From contig NZ_JPZL01000001.1 of the NCBI RefSeq assembly GCF_000759345.1, positions 806,001-870,000 on the forward strand: a stretch of 64,000 nt of DNA, written 5' to 3'. The position numbers were made by a program, and so were the translations under genes. The stretch comes from Litchfieldella xinjiangensis (GTDB taxonomy: Bacteria; Pseudomonadota; Gammaproteobacteria; Pseudomonadales; Halomonadaceae). The notes below the pieces were generated by a model, which saw nothing but the letters and a program-made list of their open reading frames with translations, did no database searches and was not told the origin of the DNA. Position 1 is the first letter of the stretch. The number at the start of each line of letters is the position of its first letter. Positions 43,622 to 53,879 of this stretch are shown one piece after another.

Positions 43622-44728
43622 TCATTCCCGGCGTTCCAGCAGCACACCGCACTCGCAGTGATGGGTATAGGGAAACTGATCGAAGAGCGCAAAGCGGCGA
43701 ATCTCATGCGTCGTACCAAGCTGCGCCAGATTCTCCTCCAGAGTATCGGGATTGCAGGAGATATAGACGATACGGCGATACCCGCTGAGCTGTTCGCAAC
43801 TGGCGGCATCGAGACCGGCACGCGGCGGGTCGACCAGTACTGTAGAGAAATCGTAGTCGTCGAGACTCATCTCGGCCACCCTGCGGCCCCCTTTGTCGCC
43901 CTTCAGGGCTGCCGAGAACTCCTCGGCCGACATACGGGCCACATGGGCATTGTTCACCCCGTTGGCCTCGAGATTGACATTGGCCGAAGCCACCGAGGTT
44001 CGCGAGATTTCCGTGGCCAGCACACGACGAAAATTCTCCGCCAGGGCCACGGTAAAGTTGCCATTCCCGCAGTACAGTTCGACCAGATCCGCTGCCTGGC
44101 TATCGCGAGTGACGTCGCGTGCCCAACTCAGCATGGCTCGGGAAATTTCGGCATTGGGCTGGGTAAAGCTGTTTTCCACCTGCTGATAGACGAAGGTGCG
44201 TCCATCGACCTCGAGTCGCTCCCACACATGGTCTCGCTCGAGGATCAGCCGCTGCTTGCGCGCCCGTCCGATGATCGATGCATCGAGCTGGCGTTGCAGG
44301 AGCTGCGCCTCGGCCTGCCACGCCTCGTCGAGCTGGCGATGATAGATCAGTGTGATCAAGGCTTCGCCGGAGAGCGTGGTTAGGAACTCGACCTGGAACA
44401 GTCTGCGACGTAAGTGCGGGTTGTCGCGAATCGCATCGAGTAGGCGCGGCATCAAGTCGTTGATGCGCCGACTCGCCACCGGAAAGTCATCGAGACGGAT
44501 GATGCGCTTGTCGTTCGGCGCCTCGGGGTCGACCTCGAACATGGCATAGTAAAGGTCGTCTCCCTCATGCCAGATGCGGAATTCGCAACGTTGACGATAA
44601 TGGCTGGGAGGCGAGGGATAAACCTCCAATTCTGGCGGCGAGAAACGGGCGAACTGGGTGGTAATCCGCTCTCGCTTGGCGGCAAGCTGCTCCGCGTAGC
44701 GGGAAGGATCGACGACGGGAACGGCCAC
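43622..44728 (-). CDS. trmA: tRNA (uracil-5-)-methyltransferase
   Basis: A 368-residue SAM-dependent enzyme that forms m5U54 in tRNAs. RQRCEFRIWHEGDDLYYAMF and the AdoMet motif LVELYCGNGNFTVALAENF are those of TrmA; VLVDPPRAGLD and the catalytic cysteine in YISCNPDTLEENL follow, with a C-terminal FDQFPYTHHCECGVLL. Normal length without an N-terminal TRAM domain, which distinguishes it from RlmD. It starts at GTG 44728, with AAGGAG seven bases upstream. It is transcribed after murI, 54 bp away. Confidence 0.97.
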   Translation of the reverse strand: MAVPVVDPSRYAEQLAAKRERITTQFARFSPPELEVYPSPPSHYRQRCEFRIWHEGDDLYYAMFEVDPEAPNDKRIIRLDDFPVASRRINDLMPRLLDAIRDNPHLRRRLFQVEFLTTLSGEALITLIYHRQLDEAWQAEAQLLQRQLDASIIGRARKQRLILERDHVWERLEVDGRTFVYQQVENSFTQPNAEISRAMLSWARDVTRDSQAADLVELYCGNGNFTVALAENFRRVLATEISRTSVASANVNLEANGVNNAHVARMSAEEFSAALKGDKGGRRVAEMSLDDYDFSTVLVDPPRAGLDAASCEQLSGYRRIVYISCNPDTLEENLAQLGTTHEIRRFALFDQFPYTHHCECGVLLERRE

Positions 44729-44782
44729 GAGGTCTCCTTGGGTGAATAAACGTTTAAAGGCTAGTTGGATGCAGGGCCAGCC

Positions 44783-45577
44783 TCACTGGGCGAGGCTGCG
44801 TGGCTCGGTCACCTTGAGCTGGCTGGGCGCTGCGAAACCGAAACGCGCCAGGACGCCGCGAAGACGCTCGGGCTGGCCGGTCACCCAGGCCGGGCCGGGA
44901 CCGTGCCTCGAGCACGGCGCGATAACCTGCTGTACCCGGCGAGCGATGGCCTCACCGGAGTCGATCCAGAGCACGGGGCGTTGTGCCGCGGTATCGAGCG
45001 CATCGCGTATCAATGGGAAATGCGTGCAGCCAAGCACGATCGTGTCGAGCTCGGGATCCTGCCACAAGGGTGCCAGGCAGCGCGCGACGACGTCGCTGTC
45101 CAGCAGTCCCTGGGTGAGCATGCGTTCGGCCTGGGCAACCAGCGGGTCGGCAGCCAGGCGCATGACGCGGCAATCCGGCGCAAACTGATCGATCAGGGTC
45201 TGGGTATAGGGGCGATTGACCGTTGCGGAGGTGGCCAGCAGGGCCAGGCTACGGGACCGGCTGGCCTGCGCGGCCGGCTTGATCGCCGGCACGGTGCCCA
45301 CCACGGGAATCCCGAGATGGCTGCGCAAGGCCTCAAGTGCCACCGTACTGGCCGTATTGCATGCGATCACCAGCCCACTGGCGGCGCTCGCCTCGACGGC
45401 AGCGTCACACACGGCAACGATTCGCTTGACCAGCCAGGCGTCGGGCTTGGTGCCGTAAGGCAGCATGGCATCGTCGCAGACATACGCGAGTGCCGCCTCA
45501 GGCAGGACACGTTGCAGTGCAGACACGACGGATAGCCCGCCGACGCCCGAATCGAAGACCAGTACAGGACCACTCAT
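44783..45577 (-). CDS. murI: Glutamate racemase
   Basis: A 264-residue enzyme that makes D-glutamate for peptidoglycan. VLVFDSGVGGLSV begins the protein; the two catalytic cysteines lie in VIACNTASTVALEAL and IVLGCTHFPLI, and YVCDDAMLPYGTKP binds substrate. Cytoplasmic. The start ATG 45577 overlaps the TGA of the LysR gene upstream (ATGA), so the regulator and racemase are translationally coupled. The last residues (PSQLKVTEPRSLAQ) are variable in the family. Confidence 0.96.
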   Translation of the reverse strand: MSGPVLVFDSGVGGLSVVSALQRVLPEAALAYVCDDAMLPYGTKPDAWLVKRIVAVCDAAVEASAASGLVIACNTASTVALEALRSHLGIPVVGTVPAIKPAAQASRSRSLALLATSATVNRPYTQTLIDQFAPDCRVMRLAADPLVAQAERMLTQGLLDSDVVARCLAPLWQDPELDTIVLGCTHFPLIRDALDTAAQRPVLWIDSGEAIARRVQQVIAPCSRHGPGPAWVTGQPERLRGVLARFGFAAPSQLKVTEPRSLAQ

Positions 45578-46506
45578 GGGGCAGGCTCCGGTACGCTGGC
45601 GTCGCTCGCCGTGGAGTCAGGGAGGTGGGTAAAGTGATCCATCAGGGTATCGATCAGCGCCCTGAGTCGTGCCGGCATCAAGGCACGCTCGGCATAAAGC
45701 AGATACACACCCAATGGCGGCGGGTCGAAGGCTTCGAGAACGCGAACCAGGCGTCCACGCTCCACTTCTGGCTCGCCCAGGAAGGCCGGCTTCTGGACCA
45801 GGCCCATACCCCGCGAGGCCGCCTCGGCCAAAGCGCGGCCATTGTTGCAGGTCAGCACGGGACGGTAGCGCACACGCTCTACCTTGCCATCCACGGTCAT
45901 GTTCCAGCAGGGACCATTGCGCTGCAGGCTGTAGTGCAGGCAGCGATGCTGCAGAAGATCGCGAGGATGCTCGGGAGAACCATGGCGTGACAGGTAGTCG
46001 GGCGAGGCATACAGATGCACCGGCATCGACATCAGCGGACGGGCGATCAGGCTGGAATCCGCGAGGGCTCCAATGCGCACCACCAGGTCGAAATCCTCAG
46101 CAAGCAAATCGACCCGTCGGTCCTCGAGAACCACGTCGAGGGCGACCGAGGGGTGGGCCTGCTCGAATGCCTGCAAGGCGGGAATCAGTTCACGCACGCC
46201 GAAGTCCAGGGGCGCCGAGAGCCGCAGGCGGCCGCGAATCTCGCCACGCTGTTCTCCCAACCCCGCTTCGAGTTCACTCAGCTCATCGAGCAAACGCCCT
46301 GCCCCTTGAAGGTACCGCTCACCTTCGGCGGTCAGTTGCAGCTGGCGTGTGGTGCGAGCGAGCAGACGCACCCCGAGCTGCTCCTCGAGACGTGATACCT
46401 GCTTGCTGACCATGGCATTGGAAAGCCCGAGCTTGCGCGCCCCGCCGGCAAAGCTGCCGGCATCGACCACCGCTCGAAAGATTTCCATTGCCTGAAGCCG
46501 ATCCAT
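45574..46506 (-). CDS. LysR-family transcriptional regulator
   Basis: A 310-residue LTTR. The N-terminal winged helix-turn-helix reads MDRLQAMEIFRAVVDAGSFAGGARKLGLSNAMVSKQVSRLEEQLGVRLLARTTRQLQLT, with a substrate-binding domain from about 90 to 300 (RGRLRLSAPLDFGVRELIPAL). It belongs to the large group of LTTRs near CrgA/YafC by motif. Effector and targets are unknown; coupling with murI does not by itself imply control of it. A short acidic, Pro-containing tail ends the protein. ATG 46506 is preceded by AAGG, slightly distant. Confidence 0.93.
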   Translation of the reverse strand: MDRLQAMEIFRAVVDAGSFAGGARKLGLSNAMVSKQVSRLEEQLGVRLLARTTRQLQLTAEGERYLQGAGRLLDELSELEAGLGEQRGEIRGRLRLSAPLDFGVRELIPALQAFEQAHPSVALDVVLEDRRVDLLAEDFDLVVRIGALADSSLIARPLMSMPVHLYASPDYLSRHGSPEHPRDLLQHRCLHYSLQRNGPCWNMTVDGKVERVRYRPVLTCNNGRALAEAASRGMGLVQKPAFLGEPEVERGRLVRVLEAFDPPPLGVYLLYAERALMPARLRALIDTLMDHFTHLPDSTASDASVPEPAP

Positions 46507-46598
46507 ATCACGCTGACCTTTCCCCTGGACGTTAGCCGCATTCTACCCTACCTGCGGCCTCGACCCGAGACCCTACTCAGCGACAAGCATGCAAGACG

Positions 46599-46624
46599 GC
46601 CCACCCCGTTGCCCTGGGGTGGGC
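46599..46624 (-). terminator. Probable terminator after hemerythrin gene
   Basis: GCCCACCCC and GGGGTGGGC pair perfectly around an eight-base loop, 33 bp beyond the stop of the minus-strand hemerythrin gene. The tail on that strand (CGTCTTGC) is weak. Confidence 0.5.
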
Positions 46625-46656
46625 GCGGGGCAGGCCGGGCTCGGTGGCGTTGGTGC

Positions 46657-47211
46657 CTAGGTAGGAACCGGCTCGGGATCCCCTTTCAACTCGGCATAGA
46701 GTTCGGGATACGTCGATTGGAGGTATTCCAGCTTGCTGGAGGCCCCTTCGGGCAACAGCTCCGCCAATCGACGCAGGTCCTGATCATCGAGATGCTCGCG
46801 TATCAACGGAAACAGCTCTTCCCGTTCATGGCGCAGGTAGGCGCGATGCGCCTCCAGATAGGCCCGCATGTCCTCCGTGAAGCGATCCATGGGTACGATG
46901 GCATCCATGAGGATCATGTCGAGATCCTGGGAGAGCCGCATGAGGCGCTCATGCAGGTCGTGATAATCCTCGGCCAGCTTGCGGGTGAACTCCAGGGTCT
47001 CGGGAGCCGTGGTCAACAACTGCTCGCTATAGATCCTCTCGAGAGGCACGGTAAACTCATTCATGTAGTCGAGGATATAATCGATCACTTCACGGATGAG
47101 CTGGAAATCGGGACGCTCGCCCTCGGCAAGCGTCTTCTGCTTGAGCTGTAGCACGTGCAGAAGACGCGCCATATTGGCATGATCCTGGCGGAGTTGAGTC
47201 AGCATGGGCAT
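46657..47211 (-). CDS. Hemerythrin/HHE domain protein
   Basis: A 184-residue four-helix protein: MLTQLRQDHANMARLLHVL gives the first histidine, YILDYMNEFTVPLER-IY takes the place of the usual HPxxE segment, DYHDLHERLMRL and YLEAHRAYLRHEREELFPLI supply the remaining ligands (H-x3-E type). Such domains bind di-iron and sense or store oxygen or protect iron-sulfur clusters. In the second helix, where many relatives have YxxxxHHxxEE, a histidine is absent (DYMNEFTVPLE), so the metal site may be altered. AGGAGG lies at good distance before ATG 47211. Divergent from rarA. Confidence 0.82.
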   Translation of the reverse strand: MPMLTQLRQDHANMARLLHVLQLKQKTLAEGERPDFQLIREVIDYILDYMNEFTVPLERIYSEQLLTTAPETLEFTRKLAEDYHDLHERLMRLSQDLDMILMDAIVPMDRFTEDMRAYLEAHRAYLRHEREELFPLIREHLDDQDLRRLAELLPEGASSKLEYLQSTYPELYAELKGDPEPVPT

Positions 47212-47425
47212 TGGCGGGCCTCCTCTGCTGGCATGGGGGGACTGGCAGTGACCAGTGATACCCTGACAGGAGCTTGGACTCCCCTGCGTGGACCAAGTTC
47301 TTCAGCAAGACAGGATGCTCCTGACGCGCTTCATGACGCTTGGAATGTATAACCCTAGTGCCAAACGTCTCATCGCGCCATTACCCGGTGTCCTGGTTCA
47401 GGACCTAGTACGAACGGAGTCGACA

Positions 47426-48811
47426 ATGGATCTTTTCAGCCAACAGCATGGCAAGGAAAGCGCGCCCTTGGCCTTTCGCATGCGCCCCCGCCGCCTCGAC
47501 GATTACGTCGGCCAGCAGGCCCTGGTCGGCCCTGGTAAGCCTCTGCGACGCATGGCCGAGACCGCCACGGTGCGCTCGATGATCCTGTGGGGCCCGCCGG
47601 GGGTAGGCAAGACCACCCTGGCTGAGATTCTTGCCAATGAGTCCGGGGCCGAACTGGAGCATCTCTCCGCCGTCATGGCCGGGGTCAAGGACATACGGGC
47701 CGCTGTCGAACGGGCGCGGCTAGGTCAGTCGCAAGGTCGCAGCACCTTGCTGTTTCTCGATGAAATTCATCGTCTCAACAAGAGCCAGCAGGACGCCTTG
47801 CTGCCGCATGTCGAATCCGGGCTGCTGACCCTGATCGGAGCGACCACCGAAAACCCCTCGTTCGAGGTCAATTCCGCCCTGCTGTCTCGCGCTCGGGTCT
47901 ACGTGTTGAAGACGCTCAGCGAAGACGAACTGGTACAGGTACTGCGCCAAGCCCTGAACGATAACGAACATGGCCTGGGGGAGCGCCGCATTCATGCCGA
48001 CGCCGAGGTAATGGGTATCCTGGCGCGCGCCTCGGGTGGCGATGCGCGGCGTGCATTGGGACTCCTCGAAACAGCCTGCGATTTTACCGTGGCCGAAAAT
48101 GGCGAAGAACGCCTGCCCCGCGAAGCCCTGCATGAAGTGATCGGACACCAGGCCAGCGCCTTCGACAAGCAGGGCGATCATTACTACGACCTCCTCTCGG
48201 CCATTCACAAGTCGATCCGTTCGTCACGCCCGAATGCGGCTTTGGCCTATATGGCGCAGTTCATGCAGGGGGGCGGCGATCCGCTGGATGTCGTCAGGCG
48301 CTTGACGGCAATTGCCTCCGAGGATGTCGGCAATGCCGACCCGCGTGCCCTGCCGTTGGTGATTGCCGCATGGGATGCCTACCTGCGCCTGGGCGATTAC
48401 GAAGGCCAGCGAGCCATTGCCCACGCGGCGATCCACCTTGCCGTGGCCCCGAAGAGCAATAGCATCGACCAGGCCTGGAGCCAGGCCAAGGCGCTGGTCG
48501 CCGAGCATCCCAACCTGGAGGTGCCTACTTACCTGCGCAATGCCCCTACCAAGCTGATGGAGTCGTTGGGCCATGGGCAGGGCTATCGCTATGCCCACAA
48601 TGAACCGAACGGCTACCCGGCTGGCAGCGTGCACGATTGCTGGCCAGACAACCTGCCCCGCCGAGGCCTGTATCGCCCCAGTGGCCACGGCCAGGAAAGC
48701 CGTTTCGGCCAGCTCATAGAGTGGCGGGCGCAACTCGATGCCCAGGCAGACGATGCCAATTCAGGCAATGTCCAGACAGGCGATGTCCAAACAGGCAAAA
48801 GGGAGCCCTGA
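47426..48811 (+). CDS. rarA: Replication-associated recombination protein A (AAA+)
   Basis: A 461-residue RarA/MgsA ATPase that acts at stalled replication forks. [29 protein letters not shown] opens the AAA+ module; Walker A is [15 protein letters not shown], Walker [19 protein letters not shown], and sensor 1 [19 protein letters not shown]. The C-terminal tetramerization domain contains [39 protein letters not shown] 47426 is preceded by GGAG; longer in-frame starts extend into leader sequence. The final 25 residues carry a short GDVQTG-like repeat. The frequent neighbour lolA is here convergent rather than upstream. Confidence 0.95.
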   Translation: MDLFSQQHGKESAPLAFRMRPRRLDDYVGQQALVGPGKPLRRMAETATVRSMILWGPPGVGKTTLAEILANESGAELEHLSAVMAGVKDIRAAVERARLGQSQGRSTLLFLDEIHRLNKSQQDALLPHVESGLLTLIGATTENPSFEVNSALLSRARVYVLKTLSEDELVQVLRQALNDNEHGLGERRIHADAEVMGILARASGGDARRALGLLETACDFTVAENGEERLPREALHEVIGHQASAFDKQGDHYYDLLSAIHKSIRSSRPNAALAYMAQFMQGGGDPLDVVRRLTAIASEDVGNADPRALPLVIAAWDAYLRLGDYEGQRAIAHAAIHLAVAPKSNSIDQAWSQAKALVAEHPNLEVPTYLRNAPTKLMESLGHGQGYRYAHNEPNGYPAGSVHDCWPDNLPRRGLYRPSGHGQESRFGQLIEWRAQLDAQADDANSGNVQTGDVQTGKREP

Positions 48812-48818
48812 GGCTCCC
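48801..48818 (+). terminator. rarA terminator overlapping the stop codon
   Basis: GGGAGCC-CTGA-GGCTCCC; the loop contains the rarA stop codon. The downstream T-run is absent, so efficiency is uncertain. Confidence 0.45.
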
Positions 48819-48911
48819 CGTAGATGCTTTCAACCACTTGATTGCCCGGCGTTCCAGCAGGGCTCATCGTGCTGAATTGTCAGATTCGATGCCCTTTTGG
48901 GGATGCTCGCT

Positions 48912-49541
48912 TCACCGACCTTCGCGGATCACATCCGCCCCCTCCGGTATCGCAAACCGGAAACGCGCATCGTCAATGCTGGGATTGATCTGAACGTCAT
49001 CGAAGCGAATTGCGGTACGCTGCCCCGTACTGTCGGTCATCTGCAGCATGCCCAACCGCTCGCTCTCGAAGGTCATCTTGAGTTCCTCGAACAGCGTATC
49101 GGCATCGCGTGGCATCAGGGTAAACGTCTCTGACGAGCCTTGCTGCTGCCGGCTGACCTCGTAGCTCTCGGTCAATTGAGAGGCGCTGCCGGACAGCAGC
49201 AAGGCAGGCGTGTGTGTCACCCGGGTATCGAGGGGCTGAACGGTGACCTGCTCCAGATCGGGGTCGTGCAGATAGATGTCTTCTCCATCTGAAACCACTA
49301 CCTGGCGATACGGGGCATCGACCTCCCAGCGGAACTTGCCCGGCCGCGACAGCCACATCTGGCCCCGGGCCTGCTGCAAGCGTTGACCACTGCTATCGAG
49401 GATCTGCTGTTCGAAATCCGCGGCATAGGTCTGCATCGGCTCCAGCAAGCGCGAGAGGCGCTCGGCGCCCTGATCGGCCAGGGCGGAGACCGGCATCACC
49501 AATGCCAATGACAAGCCCAGCAGCGACGACATCACTTTCAT
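48912..49541 (-). CDS. lolA: Outer-membrane lipoprotein carrier LolA
   Basis: A 209-residue periplasmic chaperone that carries lipoproteins from LolCDE to LolB. It has a signal peptide (MKVMSSLLGLSLALVMPVSALA) and the LolA core: YAADFEQQILDSSGQRLQQARGQMWLSRPGKFRWEVDAPYRQVVVSDGEDIYLHDPDLEQVTVQPLD, with FRWE containing the conserved arginine of the lid. Length is normal. GGGAG precedes ATG 49541. It follows ftsK on the same strand, the usual order ftsK-lolA-rarA, although rarA is inverted here. Confidence 0.96.
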   Translation of the reverse strand: MKVMSSLLGLSLALVMPVSALADQGAERLSRLLEPMQTYAADFEQQILDSSGQRLQQARGQMWLSRPGKFRWEVDAPYRQVVVSDGEDIYLHDPDLEQVTVQPLDTRVTHTPALLLSGSASQLTESYEVSRQQQGSSETFTLMPRDADTLFEELKMTFESERLGMLQMTDSTGQRTAIRFDDVQINPSIDDARFRFAIPEGADVIREGR

Positions 49542-49628
49542 GCTTACTCCCTATTCGGTGTGCCCGAAACAATGGCTGTACCCGGTTCGATGGTAGCGAC
49601 CAAATAATGGGTCTGCCGTTATGACTAC

Positions 49629-49662
49629 AAGACGAAGGCGGGGTTGCACCCGCCTTCGTCTT
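49629..49662 (-). terminator. Long-stem terminator between ftsK and lolA
   Basis: AAGACGAAGGCGGG pairs with CCCGCCTTCGTCTT around a six-base loop, a perfect 14-bp stem, 35 bp beyond the ftsK stop. Its presence suggests lolA has its own promoter in the 90 bp that follow. Confidence 0.8.
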
Positions 49663-49696
49663 TCCTCGTTTGCTGCACACTCGGCACCGGTGGAGG

Positions 49697-52600
49697 TCAA
49701 TCGCCCACCGGGGGCGGCGCAAGGACTTCACGGCTTCCGTTACTGCCCATCGACGAAACCACGCCAGCGCCTTCCATCGACTCGACCAGCCTTGCCGCCC
49801 GGTTATAGCCGATCTTGAAACGCCGCTGAACGGCAGAAATCGAGGCGCGGCGAGACTCGGTCACGAACATCACCGCTTCGTCATAGAGCGCATCCTGTTC
49901 GGCATCATCGCCCTCCGCGCCGTCGGACTCGAGCCCCGTCAGTGCATCGGCCGAGACGCCGCCAGAGAGAATCTCCTCGATGTAGTCCGGTTCCCCGCGC
50001 CGTTTCCAGTCCTCGACCACACGGTGCACCTCGTCATCGTCGACGAAGGCGCCATGCACACGCATCGGCAGGCCGGCACCGGCGGGCAGGTAAAGCATGT
50101 CACCATGCCCCAGCAGGTTCTCGGCGCCGCCCTGGTCGAGAATGGTCCGGGAATCGACCTTGGACGATACCTGGAACGCCATGCGCGTAGGTATGTTGGC
50201 CTTGATAAGACCGGTGACCACATCGACCGAGGGCCGCTGCGTCGCCAGGATCAGGTGGATACCCGCTGCCCGCGCCTTCTGCGCCAAACGTGCGATGAGT
50301 TCTTCGACCTTCTTGCCGACGATCATGAACATGTCAGCGAATTCGTCGATCACCACCACGATGTAAGGCAGCTTTTCCAGTACCGGCGGCTGCTCATGCA
50401 TCTGCCAGGGCTGCGGTTCCCAGAGCGGGTCGGCGACCTGGGCGCCTGCGCGCTCGGCCTCTTCCAGCTTGGCATTGAAGCCTGCGATGTTGCGCACGCC
50501 CATGGCCGCCATCAGCTTGTAGCGACGTTCCATTTCGGCCACGCACCAACGCAACGCATTGGCGGCCTCCTTCATGTCGGTCACTACCGGGGCCAAAAGA
50601 TGAGGAATGCCGTCGTAGACCGATAGCTCCAGCATCTTCGGGTCGACCATGATCATGCGAACGTCGTCAGGCGTGCCCTTGAGCAGCATCGATATCAACA
50701 TGCCGTTGACCCCGACCGACTTGCCCGACCCGGTCGTACCCGCCACCAGCAGGTGTGGCATCTTGCCCAGGTTGGCGACGACAGGCGCCCCGCCGATGTC
50801 CTGGCCCAGGGCCAGGGTCAGCGCCGAATCGGCTTCCTGGTAACGATCGGAATCGATGACCTCACGCAGGCGGATCATGGCCCGATGCGGGTTGGGAATT
50901 TCGATACCCACCGTGGGCTTGCCGGGAATGATTTCCACTACCCGCACGCTCTTGACCATCAGCGAACGCGCCAGGTCCTTGGCCAGGTTACTGATCTTGG
51001 AGACCTTGACCCCTGCCGCCGGCCTGATTTCAAAGCGGGTAATCACCGGCCCTGGCCAGGTTTCGACCACCTCGGCCTTGACGCCATATTCGCGCAGGCG
51101 AACCTCGAGCAACTCGGCCATATCAGCCAATTGCTCGGGGGTATAGTTGGGCTGGTGTGCCTCGGCCGGTGTCAGCAAGCGCAAGCTGGGCACATCCCCG
51201 TCGGGCTCCGGCAGGTTATCCATCACCGGACGCTGGCTCTGTAGGTGCTCGACGGTCCAGAGGGCAGGGCCCTCCGGCTCGCGAGCGGCAGCGCGCCCCT
51301 GCTCGGCGGTGGCCATCCGAGGCGGCTCGGGAATGTCGGTGAGCCCCGCGTCATTGTCGCTATCGGCGGGGTGGGCAACGTCGTCTTCCTGAGACGGCTC
51401 AACGTGGTCGTTACGCGCTTCCACTCCCCTATCGGCATTCGCCGATGCCTCAGGCGTCGGCCTGACCGGACGATCGACAGGCGCTTCGGTACGCACCGGC
51501 TCGGCGGGCTCGTCCTCGCTTTCGGACCAGCCGATACGTGGTTCGTCCGCGGGCGCATCATCCCAATCAGCGTCGCCCCAACTCACCAGGCTCGGCTCAC
51601 GTTTCTCGCTGCGCGGCGTGGAAGGCGGCGAGGAAGCTGAAGAGGCCCACGCCGCTGTCGCCGGGTCGCGAACCGGCTCGCTCTGAGAAACCGCAGGTGG
51701 CTTCTCCACCTCCGACTTTGCTTCCGCCTCATCGGCTGCAGAGAGTTGCGACTGAGACGTCTCGGGGCGAGCCTCTTCCCGCTCTGCCCGAAGTGACACG
51801 CCGGCCCATGCCGGCTCATCGTCGTCGGGAAGTACGGGGTCGGGAATGGTTTCAGGTACCTTCGATGAAGGACGCGAGGCGCTGTCGCCAGCAGTAGGAG
51901 ACGCCACTTCACTGGCAGACCGCACTGACGGGGTCGATGCCGGCGGCATCGGTGCGGAAGTCTCGCGTTGCGCAGTCGTCGGCTCGCGAGTTTCATGCGT
52001 CGCTTCGCGAGGATCCGTACGCGCTGCAACGGTCTGACGATCATAGGCAGCTTCCGGCGCGGTCTTGGCGGAAGGCGTTCGTGCCGGAATCTCCCAGGGA
52101 ATATCGGTACCCCTGTCAGTCTCCAGCCCGGGCTCACGACGCGCCGAACCGGCAGTCGCCGTAGCTGTTTCAGTGAAATCGATGTCTTCGTTGCGCCGCC
52201 GCCAGGGCATCAACCGGTGCCACCAGCGTGCTCCTTCGTCATCCGCCTCTGTGTGCGTATCTTCCGGCACCTCCTCGCGATGGGCGGTTTCTGCCTCGCT
52301 TCCTGCACGAATCCCGCCAACCTGTCCGGTCAGCCAGTTCCAGAACCCCATGAGACGATGCCCCAACTCATCCATGACCGTGAGCCAGGAGAGCCCCGAA
52401 AAGAGCGGAAAGCCGCACAGGAACGCGACCAGCGCCAGCAACGTGGTGCCGTGAGGGCCCACCAGGGGCATCAGACTCAAGGCCAGGCCTTCACCCAGAA
52501 TGCCGCCTGCCGCATAGGGCAACTCGCTCTGGGGATGATAGAAATGCACGGCCCCCAGCGTGGTGGTGCTCAATAGCAACAGCACCAGCCCGCCGGAACG

Positions 52601-52972
52601 CACCGCCAGCGTCGTCGCATCCCAGACATATTCCACCTGACGTGAACGCACCAGGCGCCAGGCAGCGAACCCGAGCATGCCGGGAAGCCACAAGGCACTG
52701 GCACCGAATAGCGAATACAGGACGTCGGCAAGCCAGGCGCCGATCGGGCCCATCCAGTTGGCGACACGCGTCTCCGGGCCGCTATGCGACCAACCGGGGT
52801 CCCCAGGCTGGTAACTGAATAGCGCCAGGAGCAGGAATACACAGGCCGCGAGAAGCAGGATGATCACTCCTTCGCGGGATGCGCCTTGAAGGCGCACGAC
52901 AAAGCGCTTGGCTTGTTCCTTTGCCTGGGACGCCGACACACGGCGTGCCGCAGTCTTTTTGTTGACACTCAA
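49697..52972 (-). CDS. ftsK: DNA translocase FtsK
   Basis: A 1091-residue septal DNA pump. The N-terminal 200 residues contain four membrane helices ([28 protein letters not shown] at the first). A long, acidic, Pro/Ser/Glu-rich linker runs from about 225 to 590. The RecA-like motor has Walker A GTTGSGKS at 745-752 and [13 protein letters not shown] for Walker B. The C-terminal gamma winged helix ([40 protein letters not shown]) reads KOPS sites and activates XerCD. The start codon appears to be TTG 52972 with GGGGGA upstream. The acidic linker is typical of halophiles. Confidence 0.96.
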   Translation of the reverse strand: MSVNKKTAARRVSASQAKEQAKRFVVRLQGASREGVIILLLAACVFLLLALFSYQPGDPGWSHSGPETRVANWMGPIGAWLADVLYSLFGASALWLPGMLGFAAWRLVRSRQVEYVWDATTLAVRSGGLVLLLLSTTTLGAVHFYHPQSELPYAAGGILGEGLALSLMPLVGPHGTTLLALVAFLCGFPLFSGLSWLTVMDELGHRLMGFWNWLTGQVGGIRAGSEAETAHREEVPEDTHTEADDEGARWWHRLMPWRRRNEDIDFTETATATAGSARREPGLETDRGTDIPWEIPARTPSAKTAPEAAYDRQTVAARTDPREATHETREPTTAQRETSAPMPPASTPSVRSASEVASPTAGDSASRPSSKVPETIPDPVLPDDDEPAWAGVSLRAEREEARPETSQSQLSAADEAEAKSEVEKPPAVSQSEPVRDPATAAWASSASSPPSTPRSEKREPSLVSWGDADWDDAPADEPRIGWSESEDEPAEPVRTEAPVDRPVRPTPEASANADRGVEARNDHVEPSQEDDVAHPADSDNDAGLTDIPEPPRMATAEQGRAAAREPEGPALWTVEHLQSQRPVMDNLPEPDGDVPSLRLLTPAEAHQPNYTPEQLADMAELLEVRLREYGVKAEVVETWPGPVITRFEIRPAAGVKVSKISNLAKDLARSLMVKSVRVVEIIPGKPTVGIEIPNPHRAMIRLREVIDSDRYQEADSALTLALGQDIGGAPVVANLGKMPHLLVAGTTGSGKSVGVNGMLISMLLKGTPDDVRMIMVDPKMLELSVYDGIPHLLAPVVTDMKEAANALRWCVAEMERRYKLMAAMGVRNIAGFNAKLEEAERAGAQVADPLWEPQPWQMHEQPPVLEKLPYIVVVIDEFADMFMIVGKKVEELIARLAQKARAAGIHLILATQRPSVDVVTGLIKANIPTRMAFQVSSKVDSRTILDQGGAENLLGHGDMLYLPAGAGLPMRVHGAFVDDDEVHRVVEDWKRRGEPDYIEEILSGGVSADALTGLESDGAEGDDAEQDALYDEAVMFVTESRRASISAVQRRFKIGYNRAARLVESMEGAGVVSSMGSNGSREVLAPPPVGD

Positions 52973-53126
52973 GTGGCCATCCCCCTTGCGCCACGAACGG
53001 CGTCTGACTGATCGATCGAACTGGCGCCATCATACCGGGGGATTGCCCTGTGGCACAGGGTCCGAAGCGCTTGAGGCAGTGCCAAAAGCCGGTACACTGG
53101 CGCAGACTCACTGATGGCTGCCTGCG

Positions 53127-53879
53127 ATGCTTCCCTGGCTTTCCTCCGACCGCGTCACTTTTCCTGATGTAAGCAAGGCACTGCGCGACCCCGATGGCTT
53201 GTTGGCGGCCGGCGGCGCGCTTACACCGGACTGGCTGCTGGCCGCGTATCGACGCGGCATCTTCCCCTGGTACAGCGATGGACAACCGATCCTGTGGTGG
53301 AGTCCGGATCCTCGCATGGTGCTGTTTCCCCAAGAAGTAACCATCCGTCGGAGCCTGGCCAAACGAATCCGCAATGGCGGTTTCACAGTCACGCTCGATC
53401 GCGATTTCGGTGCAGTCATCGAGGCTTGCGCCCATAGCCGCATGGATCAGGAAGGCACCTGGATCACACCTGAGATGACCGCTGCCTACCTCTCGCTTCA
53501 CAATCTGAGCTACGCGCATTCGTTCGAGGTCTGGCGCGAGGAACGCCTGGTTGGCGGGTTGTATGGCGTGGCGCTTGGCAATGTCTTCTTCGGTGAATCG
53601 ATGTTCACTCGCGAGCCCGATGCCTCCAAGGTGGCCCTGGTGCATCTGGCCCGCCATCTGCAGGCACGTGGGCAAGGGTTGATCGACTGCCAGATGCATA
53701 CCCACCACCTGGCGAGCATGGGCGCACGCGATATCGCCCGCGCAGACTTCCTCGACTATCTTGATAGTTATACCCAGACAGGCCCGCGGAGCTTTGCCGA
53801 GGTGCGAGTGATGGAGTTGTCCGAACATGCCGGTGACAGGAGCGTCACCGCACAAGGAGGCGGTAAACGTGAGCAGTAG
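53127..53879 (+). CDS. aat: Leucyl/phenylalanyl-tRNA--protein transferase
   Basis: A 250-residue Aat that adds Leu or Phe to N-terminal Arg or Lys of proteins, marking them for ClpS-ClpAP. MLPWLSSDRVTFPDVSKALRDPDGLLAAGGALTPDWLLAAYRRGIFPWYSDGQPILWWSPDPRMVL is the signature N-terminus (GIFPWY), and the substrate region has GVALGNVFFGESMFTREPDASKVALVHLARHL followed by DCQMHTHHLASMGA. Cytoplasmic. Its 3' end overlaps the start of bpt, and its partners clpS and clpA lie 1.2 kb on, convergently oriented. Confidence 0.97.
   Translation: MLPWLSSDRVTFPDVSKALRDPDGLLAAGGALTPDWLLAAYRRGIFPWYSDGQPILWWSPDPRMVLFPQEVTIRRSLAKRIRNGGFTVTLDRDFGAVIEACAHSRMDQEGTWITPEMTAAYLSLHNLSYAHSFEVWREERLVGGLYGVALGNVFFGESMFTREPDASKVALVHLARHLQARGQGLIDCQMHTHHLASMGARDIARADFLDYLDSYTQTGPRSFAEVRVMELSEHAGDRSVTAQGGGKREQ

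Noticed and set aside
44765-45535. 256-codon plus-strand frame opposite murI
   Set aside because: The minus-strand frame is unmistakably glutamate racemase with both catalytic cysteines; the opposite frame has Gly/Gln/Arg-rich shadow composition.
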